DNA of 64,000 nucleotides from assembly GCA_029717555.1 (NCBI GenBank), contig JAMDHS010000035.1, positions 1-64,000 of the forward strand, in the 5' to 3' direction. The position numbers and the translations under genes are program-made. Positions 43,749-55,483 of the stretch are shown piece by piece. The first letter of the stretch is position 1. The number at the start of each line of letters is the position of its first letter. The notes under the pieces are model-generated. The model saw only the letters and a list, made by a program, of their open reading frames with translations, was not told the origin of the DNA and did no database searches. Origin of the DNA: Peribolospora baueri (Eukaryota; Basidiomycota; Peribolosporomycetes; Peribolosporales; Peribolosporaceae).

Positions 43749-46700
43749 ATGGCCGACGACCGTCACCCATCGTCGCTGCCGGACAACGGCCCCGCAGAGC
43801 GTGGACCGACACCGCCGGCGAAGACGACGACGACGACAACGACGACGACCGCCGCCACGGTCACCACCACCGGCGGCCCTCCTCGACTGCCGCCAACGCC
43901 CAGACACAGTGGCGAGTTCGCCAACCTCTTCCAGATAAGTCAAGCCACATCTCCCTCCTCCTCCTCCTCCGAGACGGCCGTCGTTGCCATCACCAACAAG
44001 GCCTCCACGTCCGCCGTCGCCATGCTCTCCAAGCTCTCCCCACCCGCGCCCGCGCCCACCTTGGCCCCCCTCTCGCCCTCGCTTCCTCTTCCTCCTCTTC
44101 TTCCTCCTCCTCCCCCTTTGCAGCCCGCCCAGCCGACTCTTCTCGTCTCCCCTCCTCTTCCCTCCCCCTCTTCCTCCTCTCATCGCACCGCCGCCCTTCG
44201 TGCCCCCGCCGTCTCAGCCCCGCCCTCCTCGTCTCCCTCCGTCCCCGCGGACGAGCGCTCTCACCCCGCCGGCCCCCGTCCTTACTCCAGCGACAAGAGG
44301 AAGCCAGAGCCAGAAGCGGCCAACAATGCGCTCCCCCCGCCCTCCCGACCGCACCGGGCGCCGCCCCCGCCCCCGCCGCCGTCGTCGTCATCATCGGAAG
44401 GCCGTCAGCTCAACAGCGCCGGTATGGACGCCAAGCTCCGTCCTGAGCTGCGTATCGACCCGGCCAACCGAAGCATTCGCGTTACCCCCGCCAGGAGTGA
44501 CCATGTCGGCGAGCGCCCCTCTAATGTGTCCCCTTCCACCCCCACCTCCGCCCCCACGCCCATACATACGCACTTGTCACGTAAGGACACGCTGGCCGCA
44601 GACCTCGCAGCCCGAACGGTCTCGCCCACCTCCCCGTCGTCGACACCTACCGCGCAGGACGACCTACCGTCGGCGATCGAACAGCTCCCCCCGCTCTCCC
44701 TCATGCTCACTCAGCTCGGCCTCGCCGCCCACAATGCCCGCCTCGCCTGCGACCGGCACCTCACGCGCTCCCACTTGGACGCCCACTCGCCCCCGCTCCA
44801 CTCCACCGCCGCTTTCGCTTCTCCCACCCTCAGCACTGGGCACCCGGCCAGCTCTGCAGCGGCCGTGGGCAGGGACAGGACCAAGGCGCTCCAGAGGGTC
44901 GCGAGGGAGTGCGAGGCGTTGAAGCGCGCCGCCGCCGACTGGGGCCGTGGCATTCGCACCGTCGCCGCTTGGGCCGGCGTCGACGACGCCATGATGGCCG
45001 TCGAGGCGGACACGGCGAGGCAGCACGAGCTGGATGAGGAGCGCAGGAAGAAGGTAGGCACGGCTTTGAACGATCCTGGGTGAGTTTGCCAGGTCGGCCG
45101 TCTCTTTCTTCTTTCTTCTTTGAGGACGCTCGACCGCTTACCATCGTCCGTTCCGCTCGGCTTTGGGCTTTGCTTGTACCCAGCATGGCAAAGCTTGTTC
45201 ACATCATCTCACATCACCTTCGCGAAGCGCTCGCCCACCTCCACTCCGAAGTCCTCACCGACCCCGTGGCCCACGACGCCGACGCGCTACGCATCTCTGC
45301 CCAGCGCGTTCGCAACCGGTGTCTACACCTCGCCGCCAAGTTTGAGGCGTTTGAGACTGCGCTCGCTCAGAAGCTTGGCGTCGCTACTGCCCCTGCGCCG
45401 GCGCCTGCTCCTCATCATCGTCATCATCATCATCAGGAGCAGCAGCAGAAGCAGCAGCAGCAGCATCAACAACAGCAGCATCATCAACAACAGCAGCATC
45501 ATCAACAGCAGCAGCGGCAAATCGAGGCCGAGGCGGGGTCGCAACGCACCCGCGATTTATCGGACGAGGGCAAGAGCGACGAGAGGAGGAGCGCTAGCAT
45601 TGAGGCCTCCAGGACCTCCAAAACGAAGAGCGCGAGCGCGAGGAACAGGCACTCTGTCTACGACCCCCGATCCGCCTCTGCGACTGCGACCGCGACCACG
45701 GCCACGAAGGAGCCCCTTCCGCCTCTCCCCACCTCTGTCGCCGCGACCAGGAATGCCGCGACGACGACGGCGGCTTCGAGGCCCTCGGGTAAGGCCAACC
45801 CAGTCCACAGCCCCGGGACCGCCACCGCCGGGACGAACGCGAGCCAGAACCAGGACCAGAGCAAGAGCCAGAACCAGAACCAGAACCAAAACCTGGTCGA
45901 TTCGCTCTCCCTCGCTCCCCCTGTGGTGGTGGAAGCCAGGCTCGCAGAGGTGTCCCGCCTGTTCAGATGGTACGATCATGGCCCCTCGGTGTCGACCCTC
46001 CTCGACGAGAACGAAGAAAAGGACGAGCTGGTGGGCGCAGACGCGGAGGTTGTTCGAAACGATAAGAGGCAGGACGCCGTGAGCAAGCTCGAGGGCAGTT
46101 TCGACCGCGGCCGGGAGCGCGCGCGCGCCGGGTCCTTCTCTTCCTCGTCCGATACGCTCGATTTGCTTTGCGGCTTTGCTACCCCGGAGAGGTTGGAGCT
46201 CGCGAGGAAGAGGGTGGCCGAGCAGGCGGGCAGGGATATTGCCTTCCGGCTGGGGATCGAGCTTGACGACGAGGAGGAGGAGGAGAAGGCCGACACTGAC
46301 GACGCCGCCGGTCCGAGTCCCGCCCAGACGGAGGCGGACGATGCGGACGAGGGTAAGGGTGCGCCGGCCCTCGGGAAGAAGAAGCAACGTCCCCACCGCC
46401 CGGCCGACGCTGCACCTCCCGTTGACGCGCTCACCGCCGTCCAGGTCTCCATCCTCCGACACCTCCGCAGCCGCGTGCTACCCCAGATTAGCAAACCCAT
46501 CATGGCGGCCGAGCGCGCTTCCTCTATCCGCTCCAGCTTGGATGGCCATAACGCTTCGGCTGGCTGGCAGAAGCGGAGCAGTTTCATGCACGGCCACGGA
46601 CACGAACACGGACGCGCGCACGGGCACGCGCACGCGTCGAGTCACAGCACGTCTGGCGAAGGGCCTCTGGGAGGAACCAGCGGCGGAGGCCTCGGACCTT

Positions 46701-49700
46701 CGCCGGCGAGCAAGCCCCGCGCCAGGGCCGGCTCTCCGTCGTCTCTCTCCACCTCCTCCCACGGCCATCACGGCCCTGGTCCCCAACCCGCGCGTCCCCA
46801 ATCTCGCCAGCGCGCCTCGCCCTCGCCCTCCCCGTCCCCTCGACGCCACAACAACAACGCGCAGCAACGCCCAGGGAGCAGAGGCTCGGTTCGCGAGAGC
46901 GTCGCCTTTGGTCCCGACAGGGAGCGCGAGCTCATCTCCGTCGCCGATCCCGGTCCATTCGAGAACCTGGTCGAATGGGGACCGGGAGGCCCTGATCCGA
47001 ACCAGAACGATCAAGATCATGACGCCGAGTCCGACTCTGAGATCCTCAGCGACGAGCCTCTCGGCGTCAAGAGCACGCCCGTCCACCGAAGCAGGCGTGC
47101 CGTCCCTGCTTCCGCCGCCACCGCCACCGCGGGAGGGAGCGGCGATGGAGATGGCAGCGACTTGGAGAAGAGACTCGGCTCCGGTCCATCCGGGTCCTCC
47201 TCCGGCTCCCTCTCTTCCGCCATCCCCTCTTCTCCGGAGCTCCTCTCCCGCGGCCGCATGCCTCTACGCGACGACCCTTCTTCCGCCGATAACAAGCAGC
47301 AGCAGCAGCAGCACCACCAGCAACAGGCCGGCGGCGACAAGGACGGCTTGGCGCCGCCGGTGGCGATGGAAGCCGAAGGCAGTTGGAGCCGCCGTCGGAA
47401 GAGCGTCGTCGGCGAGGCACGCACCAAGGAGCAGATCGATACGGAGCGGCTCGTGGCGGTGGCTATCGAGAGAGCAGAAAATAACGATTTTAGCCTGGCT
47501 TGCATCGGTGCCGTCAAGGCTGGAAAGAGCGCGTTCGTCAACGGTGGGTACCGCCGTGGACCGTCCGTCTGTTTTTCAGAACGAAGCTGACCGTCCGTAT
47601 TCTCCTTGCGTGTTCTCGTCCCTTCAGCTTTTGTCGGTCAGGTCATTTTGCCTTCCCGAAGTGAGTGCGCCTCCTTTTTTTCCGCCTCATCCACCGCTTC
47701 TTCTCACCGTCTCCCTCCCCGCTCGTTTCGCCAGACCGCTCCGCCACGGCTTGGCCCACGCGAATCCGACACAAGGCAGGCCAGATCGAGCCAAAGTTGA
47801 CGTTCAACGCGGCCCTCTTCAACTCGGCCATCGAGAAGATGCGAGCTCTGCGATTGGCCGAGCGCATGGATGCTTTCAAGCCTGACGAGGGTAATGAGAC
47901 CGTGTGGAAGTTTAACGAAGATGACTTTTTTGGAGATTCTACCATGGCGGTCGACAATGACGCGAAGAACGACATACCACACGACGTCCCCGAGAGTTCG
48001 TCGCCGGCCAAGCCCAAGGCCGACGCCGTCCCGTCGGCACAAGAAACCGCCGCGGCGCTTTCGGAGGCTGCACAGATCACCCTTGATGAGATGAAGGACG
48101 ACAGCGCGTTACCGTACCTTCGGGCCGGGTGGGAGAACCTCGAGCCGGCGAGCCAGGACAACATCCGAGAGATGGAGAAGGTCACGTTCCGACTGGAGAG
48201 TCCCATGGAAGGCCAAGAGGAGTGTACGAAAGTGCTGGACTACATCTCCGACATGGTCCGCGTTTCCGTCCGTTTCGGCCTCGGCCTGACGAACGAGATT
48301 GACGAGTTTCCGCTGCTCGAGATCGAGTTCCGCACGCTGCGAGATTACAAGATGCATGGTCACTTTGAGATCATCGACACACCCGGCATTGGAGAACACG
48401 AAGTCGACCTCGCGCCCGTGGTCAAAAAGGCCCTCCAGCAGGCCGACGAGGTGTGCCCAATCATCTCGCTCACTCAGATCGACCAGCCGACGTGGCGGAT
48501 GCTGCCCTCGATCATCGCCGCGTCGATCAGGTCTCCCCCCGAGGTGGTCGTCACCACACATGCCGACGCCGACGAGAGCTATGGGAAATCGTTGGACGCG
48601 CGTCGCAAGGCCATGGCCAACATTGCCCGCAACATTGGCCGGACGTTTTGGAAGGATGCGCCGGAAAAGCTGGAGGAGAAGAGTATCGCCGAGCGTATCC
48701 TCTTTGTCAGCTCTGAGATGGGCCTTCAGGCAGGCACCCTCCTCAGGAGGCTCCGCCAGGCCAACCCGGACCTTCCCAAGATTACGGGCGAGAACACGCC
48801 GGAGATTGAGTGTCTGAAGCGCATCTTTGGCATGCGGTGGGAGAAGTTGTACAAGAGGACCGACGCGGAGGAGCTCGAGACGCTCATCGAGGAGGACCTC
48901 GAGCCCACCGGTCTCACCTACGCTCTTCAGTATCTTGTCCATCACCTCGGCGATCAGGCGAGGAGACGCTTGCTTCGTTCTTACAACGAGCACGTCCGAG
49001 CCAAGCTCAGGCACATCGAAGTGGATTTCACGTACGTATCCTCGGCGGCGGCGGCGGCGTTTCGGTCGCTTCCAGTTCTTGATGGTCGCTAACCTCCTCT
49101 TCCCTTCTCCGTTCGTGTCCGCAGTCGCACCCTCGAGTTGCTTCACCAGAACGAGGTGCATTTCGAGGAACTCCAAGCGCAATCCGAAAAGGCTTGCGCC
49201 GCCACTCGAAGCGCCCTCCTCGCGGCCGACGGAGCGCACGCGCGCTCTTGGACTAGCGACTACGCCAAGCTGGATGGCGTCCTCGTCGCTTTCACCTCTC
49301 ACGTCGACAAGATCGTGCAGGGTGTTCTCGATCGTGTGAGTGGCTCCCGTTTTCGCATGGCATCGATCCCACGCGGCCCCTGACCTGACCCTCGTCCCTA
49401 TCTCGTCGCCCCCCTCTCGTCCCGGCAGGCTGGCTTCGAGCTCGTGGGCAAGGCCGAGTCGTCTCGGATCGGCTTCCGACACGAATGGCGCGGACGCCAA
49501 GTGCGCGCCTTTGACTCATCCACGGCAGCCATGGCGTTCGTGCACAAGATGCAGCAGGCCGTCGACTTTGGCTTGTCCAGGCTCCGCGACATGACGTTGC
49601 AGAAGCTCCAGGCGGAGTACACGTCCATCGTGAAGAGGCGCACCGAGCACCTCGTGCAGACCCTCCGCGACCTCGGGCCTGTCGTCGAGCAGGAGATGAT

Positions 49701-50299
49701 CAACGACGCCATCGGACACCTCTTGGAGCGAATGAACCCGGCCGTGGAGGACTTGCCGGACACTGAAGCCGCCGAGACCGAGATCGCCAACTTCCGGTAC
49801 AGCACCGCTGGTAAGTTCCCTCCTCCTCCTCCTCCCTCGTTGTCTGAGATTACCTCCGTCGGACGACGACGACAACGACGTCGACGAGGCTGACGATTCA
49901 CTCGCCTTTTCAGGATACAACCTCGTCGGCATTCCTTACATTGGCGCGCCCCTGTCGTTCCTCCTCTCTATCCCCTACGGCATCTGGCTGCCGAAGGAGA
50001 AATTCTTCATCGTCGACAAGTCCCGCCTTGGCACCTCGCTCCAAGGCTCCAACGTCAAACCGATCATCGCCTTCAAGGAAGCGGCGCGAGAGGCGTTTGT
50101 CAGCGCCATCGTCGCTCACTCCGAGGCTTCCAAGGCGGCCATTCGGGATCTTGTCGAGAGAGAGGAAGTCCGGTTCCGCCAGGTCAAGCGGCAGAGGGAG
50201 GGCTTGAAGAACGACCGGACGACGACTGCCACCACCGTCGAGGCCGTCCTCGGTCTGGCAGCTTCGAGAGGCGCTCTGCTGACGTGCTCTAGGACCTAG
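43749..50299 (+). CDS. Giant dynamin-like GTPase
   Basis: Seven exons: 43749-45079, 45184-47543, 47628-47660, 47735-49031, 49125-49335, 49429-49810, 49914-50299; exactly 2000 codons with consistent phases, 1999 residues. Residues 1-1150 are disordered (poly-Thr, Ser/Pro, a His/Gln tract). A dynamin-type G domain follows: P-loop GAVKAGKSAFVN (1219-1230) split by an intron, a switch-like LPSRNRSATAWPTRIRHKAG, G3 motif DTPGIGEHE (about 1454), and VVVTTHADAD in the G4 position, a divergent version of (T/N)KxD. An unusual insertion of about 200 residues separates the switch region from G3. Helical stalk-like sequence follows to about 1870, then a hydrophobic hairpin-like segment (YNLVGIPYIGAPLSFLLSIP) and a basic amphipathic tail. 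Membrane remodelling is inferred from the family; the exact subfamily is unknown. Confidence 0.8.
45408..45518. repeat. CAG/CAA/CAT triplet tract coding for poly-Gln/His
   Basis: Mixed CAG, CAA and CAT codons inside the dynamin-like gene encode runs of three or four Gln separated by His pairs. Mixed codons suggest selection for the protein tract as well as slippage. Confidence 0.85.
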
Positions 50300-51600
50300 T
50301 TCCTTTCCCCCTTTTTTTTTTTTTTTTTCCTTCCTTTTCTTCGATTTTTTTTGGATTGCTCGTCGCCTCCAATGGTCGGCGTACATGCGCTCACTCGTCG
50401 ATCGGATCGTTCGCCTTCGTCTACTCTCACACTACCCTACCTTATCCTGTCCGCTTTGGTTTCGCTTTGCCATCTTTTCTTTTTTTTTGTTCATACGCGC
50501 GGGCGCATACCACTGCCATGCTGCGACCTGTCTCACTCCCTTCTAGGCCCTCGTCCCGTCTCTTACTCTTGGAAACCGTCGGAATTCCCGCCTCACCGTT
50601 GAATAGAAGCTTGGTTGTGGTCGGTCCGACCGCCTTGCTGCGCATGTGTAAGCCAGCTCGAAAGCCCATCCTTACACGTCTCTCGATCCTCTTCCCGAGC
50701 GGAGAAGACTCGCGGACGTTTTAACGATGCTTCTATGTGGATGCGATGCGACCGCGTTCCTTACATGTTCCATGGTTGCAGCAGACCAGCTTCTTCAAGA
50801 TGTCTTCTTTCGTCGAGAGTGAAGCCTACGTATGAGGAGACGGTGGCTAAAGAGCAGGCGGGGGGACGGTTAAGCCGATGGCAAGTTTCCTGGGAGGTCA
50901 GCGTCCAAACAAGAACGGCTCGGGCGAACGTGCGCGCTCCCCAGGCGTCCTTTGCACCTGTGCTGCTCCGCTAGGATCAATCAATCCTACGCATTCACGC
51001 ACCAATCTCGGTTATTTGCCCTCTCGTACTTGACGAATTCTGCTTCCACTCTGAGACGACCGAAAGTAAGAAGGAAGGATGAGGACGATTCGGAGGGCTC
51101 GCTCGGGCTGCCACCGAAGCCTAAGCGACGAGTCGAATCCCCGACGGACAGTCACCCGACGCCAAATACTGACGGATTCCAGTCTTTGTCAGCCTCGCCA
51201 CGGGCCACCATGAAAGAGCGCGCCAAGCTCAAGAGCGCGAAGGTGGTGGTAGCACGGGCCGGAGGGGACGGGAATTCGAGCAATGCCCCCAGATTCCCAA
51301 AGGAACAATGGTGTGGGCAAGAAGACGATGTAGACTTGAGAGAGATGAGCTAAGAAAAGAAACTTCCAAGGGGGCGATGATGAGTATCCACGTCACTCGA
51401 ACAAGGGAGACAGAAAAGCAAATATGCTCTGCTCATGCTGCAGCTTCTCTAGAGGGCATGCCAGCTAACAGGAAGGGGAAGAGCACGTGAAAAACTTGCT
51501 CGGACGCTGGGTACATTGGCGGCACCAGCTTGAATTCACTCCGTTGAAGGACCACGTGTGGGTATGTACAAGGTGTTCAAACGCTAACGATTCCGGCGGC
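50300..51600. other. Intergenic region with coding-like fragments
   Basis: After the dynamin-like gene come T-rich runs (50310-50350), probably its 3' end. From about 50750 to 51500 the + strand shows protein-like but interrupted stretches, such as KPTYEETVAKEQAGGRLSRW and PPKPKRRVESPTDSHPTPN. The frames do not join through canonical introns and have no recognised domain. It may be a decayed gene or chance. Frames at 51487-51729 overlap the Mago coding strand and are shadows. Confidence 0.35.
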
Positions 51601-52692
51601 TCAGATAGGCTTGATCTTGAAGTGGAGGGAGATCAGGGAGAAGATCAAGCACTAGGCGAATCGAAAGCAAGAACCCATTGGGGTCAGCGATCACAGCGAG
51701 CGCTCGTCCTGCATCGGTCCACGCCATAACGAACCTTCAGGTCCTGCACGAGATAGTAGAACACTCGCAAGCCCTCGGGATCGTTGCTGTCTTGTACATC
51801 GACGAGTGAGCCGATCTTGGCCGTCTGGGGTCGTGACAGGGAAAAAGGACGAGTTGAACATGGTTGCTGCCATCAGTCAAGTCGTGTTCTCCATCGCCAT
51901 GGCGAGCTAGCGTTCACAAGTCCATCATCACTTCTTCGCGTTGGGGATAATCCAGGGTCGGTTCACAAACTCACTTCAAAGCTAATGTGTTCGTTGCCCA
52001 ACCGAACCTCCAGCTCTTGTCGCCCTACGATGTTCTTCTTCGGCCAGTTCGTGTCGTCTTCTCTGTAAGAGGTCAATGACGGTTGCAATTGCAAACGGCG
52101 GCCGAGCAGGGGATGAGTTCACAGATCGAAGGGGACGAAAGGTGGGTGTAAACGACACTCCACTGGGGTGACATGGAAAAAGATCAATCCGCGAAAGAAA
52201 GCACACGCACTTCATGATCTCGCTCTCCTCGACTATCCGCTTGAGCTCGGACACCATCAGCGGAGAAACCCACACTGGAAGGAAGTATCAAAAAGAGCAT
52301 TGCCATCAGCATCATTGAGGCTCCCCCACGTACAGGCACGCTCCCAAGACCGGCTGGTTTTTGTTTCCAACTCCCGTCAAGGGCGTGCGTCGGCCACAGG
52401 ATACTCACTCTCCTTCCGAATCAGGCTGTCGTTACGGTAGTTAGAGTTGTTCGCATAGCGAAGCCGACCGTGCGAGTACTCGAACTCGAGGAACTCGTGT
52501 CCGTGCTTGCCCTGGTGGCCGGTGCTGGGGACAGGTATCGGATCGGCGACGCCGTGGTCAGCAGGACAGCCAAACGAGGCGGGAGGAGGAACCGGACGAA
52601 ATTCCTCTTCGTCCGGCAATCAAAGCAGAGCAAGAAGCGCAACCCTGTTCCAAGCGCGCACTCACTAATATCGTACGTAAAAGTCGGACATG
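51601..52692 (-). CDS. MAGO: Mago nashi, exon-junction-complex core protein
   Basis: Six exons in order: 52692-52667, 52524-52409, 52274-52211, 52062-51975, 51824-51735, 51651-51601; 144 residues with phases consistent. Conserved marks are [97 protein letters not shown] and [15 protein letters not shown]. Mago pairs with Y14 and clamps eIF4A3 on spliced mRNA upstream of exon junctions, in nucleus and cytoplasm. Its retention suits a genome where almost every gene is spliced. The first exon has 26 bases and the last 51. The + strand of the last exon imitates a coding exon. Confidence 0.96.
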
Positions 52693-52828
52693 GCTACTCG
52701 TCGTTCCTTCCGAGGGACTTGGATGGCGGCGAGCGTTATAGTTACATGCAAGACGTCGACGTTCGACCGTAGCTTCGCGCGGGGGATTCGCGATCGACGG
52801 CCTGCGGACCGCGAGAACTAAGTGCAAA

Positions 52829-52838
52829 TTAGGGTTAC
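52829..52838 (+). promoter_or_regulatory. TTAGGGTTAC promoter element (telobox-like)
   Basis: Second copy of the 10-mer found at 16194-16203, here 137 bases before the Mago ATG and in the opposite orientation relative to the gene. Function inferred only from recurrence. Confidence 0.4.
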
Positions 52839-52991
52839 ACGATACTCAACTGCCATTGTCCTTCTTTCTACGGGTCCCAAAGCAAAAGGAGACGCCCGCT
52901 GGCCATCGCACGGAGTCACCGGCGTGATTGGAACTCGTTGGTGGATGAAAGGGTACCTAACAGACAAACCAATTCCATTCGAGCCCAAAAT

Positions 52992-55483
52992 CTAATAAGC
53001 CTCCTTGGTGTCGAACAGAATCTCCTCCGTCAGTCGGAACGTCAAGCAGTACATGTCCTTGTTCGGAGCCACACTCCGGACCAGGTGCAATTTCAGCTCC
53101 GCGGTCTCGGGCCGCAAAGCTTGGGCTGGTGACAGACCCAGCGAGGCGGAGGCGCGCTGAAAGAAGAGGCATCGAGAGGGAGGACAAGATGTCGGGGCAG
53201 AATGGTTCAGACTTGCGGCTCTCATACCCTCGCGATCGGACAAACTCACCTGACAAATATCATCATGTGGAGTCTGCAAATCCTTGGTAAAGCAGTGCAC
53301 GTGCACCAACGGAAACCGGTTCCCCTTTTCCTTCTCCTTCCTCCTCAGCTCCTCCTCGACAAGCTCTTTCCCAAACTCCTCCACCAGAGGCTTATAAGCG
53401 CCCCGGAACGCGTCCAGGAACTCCAAGGCCGAGGCGGGCAAGTTCATCACGAAATGGTCCACCAAACGCCGAGCCGGCCCTCTCCGCTCCGGAGGTTTGG
53501 GTGCCTCGCGCTCAGCCTCGGCGGCCAGCTGAAAGAGCTTCGGGTCTTGGTGACCGAGCTTATCCGCTTTTTCTCGGAGACGGCGGGCGTGCTCGAGCTT
53601 GGAGCGTTCCCTAGAGTTGAGAGGTCGTTCGCCACCCGGCCAGGGCGAGCCGTCACAGGTCAAAGGCGGGCCTGGGTAGGGCTCTCGAAAGGTCGAGGCG
53701 ATAGCTTGGCGGATATGTTCTCGGCCGTCGAGGTTCGTCGGTCGGATATGTGTGGATACCTACGAAGCGATCCATGCGTGAAATCATCAGCGGGGCTCCC
53801 GCGTGGTAGCCGAGCGAACGTCACCCTACTTGGGCTCGGCTGGAATTTACCTTATTTCTCCGCATATTGTCCAACAAGCTCTCCCAGCTGCTCTTATTAA
53901 GGTCGTTAGCTGCCACCCAGCAGCCGTTCTTGGCGGCCGGAAGAGCGAAAGGGCCCACACCGGCCATGACGTCGGCGACGACCTCTCCGGGCTGGAAAAG
54001 CGAAACCAATCGGGCGTGCTCGGTGTGAAGACGCGAGTTCCAATAGACGGTGCGGAAGTCGAAAGTGAAAACGCAGCCTGACTCGGCCTACGCGAAGAGC
54101 GCGCACGGAGGGTGCGAGACGGTCAGGAGACGTCCCCAAGCAGGCAAAGTTCGAATGGATAAAAGAGGACGGAGGCTCACGACTTCGGCGATATAGTCAT
54201 CATCCCCGGCCAGCCGCTCCATCTTGAAGAAGCGAAACTCGTTATCGATAGTGTCAAGCTTGTTGACTACCGTCCGAATCGATTTGTTCTTCTGCATATC
54301 GGTTATCGGTGGTCAACGGGAGGCACAAGAATTTGGCATTGTTCTCAACAGCGGGGTTCCGTGAGGAGAGCCTCTTCGATGGCATGTCGACTCACGTCTA
54401 GCACGACTTGCCCGATCAAGTAGCGATAAGGCAAATACTTTTCACGAAGATTCATGTGCGCAATGTGACCGACGACGGAGAAGGACGTCGGCGACTCGTC
54501 TGTCAGGTCGGACGGGAGTATGGCTTGGAGGACGTCATCTGTAGAGCGAGGGCAGGCAAGGCCCGTAAGTCCTGACACGTCGGCTATGCCACGGGTCGTC
54601 CTATGGTGCAACGGCAAACTCACCTGTGGACCAATGATTATATCCGAGCTCGAAGACGTGCGGAAGGACGGTGAAATGTTGTTGCCGGACCAAAGATTCC
54701 AAGTCCTCCGGCAGGTCCTCTAAAAATCCGGTGGTGCACGCAAGGATACCGACAGAGACGGCACAACGACGGACACATGAGTCAGCACGATATGGGGCAA
54801 GGCAGTACGTCGGCCTCAATCCGGGATCTTGGAGCTCACCGGGATCTTCATATCTGAGGACCAGGAGCCGATGGGCATTTGAGCCGGAGGGGTCAGGAGC
54901 GATCACGCCGACTCTTGGCTCGTCAAGCAGGTGTCTGTAGCAAGAGGAAACAAAAACGCCACAAGCGGTAAGGAGGAGCGTAGTCAGATGTGGGACGTGG
55001 CGATGTAGAACGGCGAGGCGCTGCACTCACTCACTCCTTCAGCTTTCCTGACCTGCGCCAGCTGCCCGCCTGGCTGGCCGTCATGCGCAGGGCCGCTCTC
55101 TTTACGGAGAGCTTGAAAGCTCCGTGGCTAAGAGCAGAGGCGGGGATTGCGTGCTCACCCTGCCCTCCCGCCGAGTCGTCTCTTCCAGGGAAGGAGGGGC
55201 CCGGGAGGTGAACGGGTGGCAGCGTCAACATGGTCGAGGGAGGCTTGGACGGCGTCGCTGTCGCCGTGCTCGAGCTCATGCCAAATGAACGGAGCAAAAA
55301 ATAAGGGCCTGTCCTCTGCCAGGCGTGTGTTCGTCGTAGAAGAGGAAACACTAGAGGGAAGAAGGCTTGCATGCCATGCTCGACGTCGTGACGAGCCGGA
55401 CCAAGACGATGGACGTGCGCACTCGAAGTCGCCTTCTGAAAGTGCTGCGGCACTGCGGCACGGAAGCGTCTGCACGTTATCAT
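52992..55483 (-). CDS. TRM5: tRNA (guanine37-N1)-methyltransferase Trm5
   Basis: Eight exons in order: 55483-55035, 54934-54840, 54719-54624, 54538-54396, 54291-54181, 54087-53851, 53759-53250, 53156-52992; 601 residues from ATG 55483. Trm5 makes m1G37 next to the anticodon using S-adenosylmethionine. Marks: [58 protein letters not shown], the SAM site [31 protein letters not shown] and [14 protein letters not shown]. Three in-frame ATGs exist before the conserved core. Those at 55483 and 55372 add Arg/Phe/Leu-rich leaders that look mitochondrial, while 55279 ([12 protein letters not shown]) gives a cytosolic form. Yeast Trm5 also serves both compartments. The true start is uncertain. Confidence 0.92.

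Noticed and set aside
43984-44922. Pro/Arg-rich 312-codon + strand frame.
   Set aside because: Out-of-frame shadow of exon 1 of the dynamin-like gene.
48109-49500. 463-codon minus-strand open frame.
   Set aside because: Antisense to the GTPase domain of the dynamin-like gene; no domain of its own.
51487-51660. A + strand exon pair with a perfect-looking GTATGT...GCTAAC...CAG intron ending in [16 protein letters not shown].
   Set aside because: It is the exact antisense of the last exon of Mago ([15 protein letters not shown]), which is far better supported by conservation.
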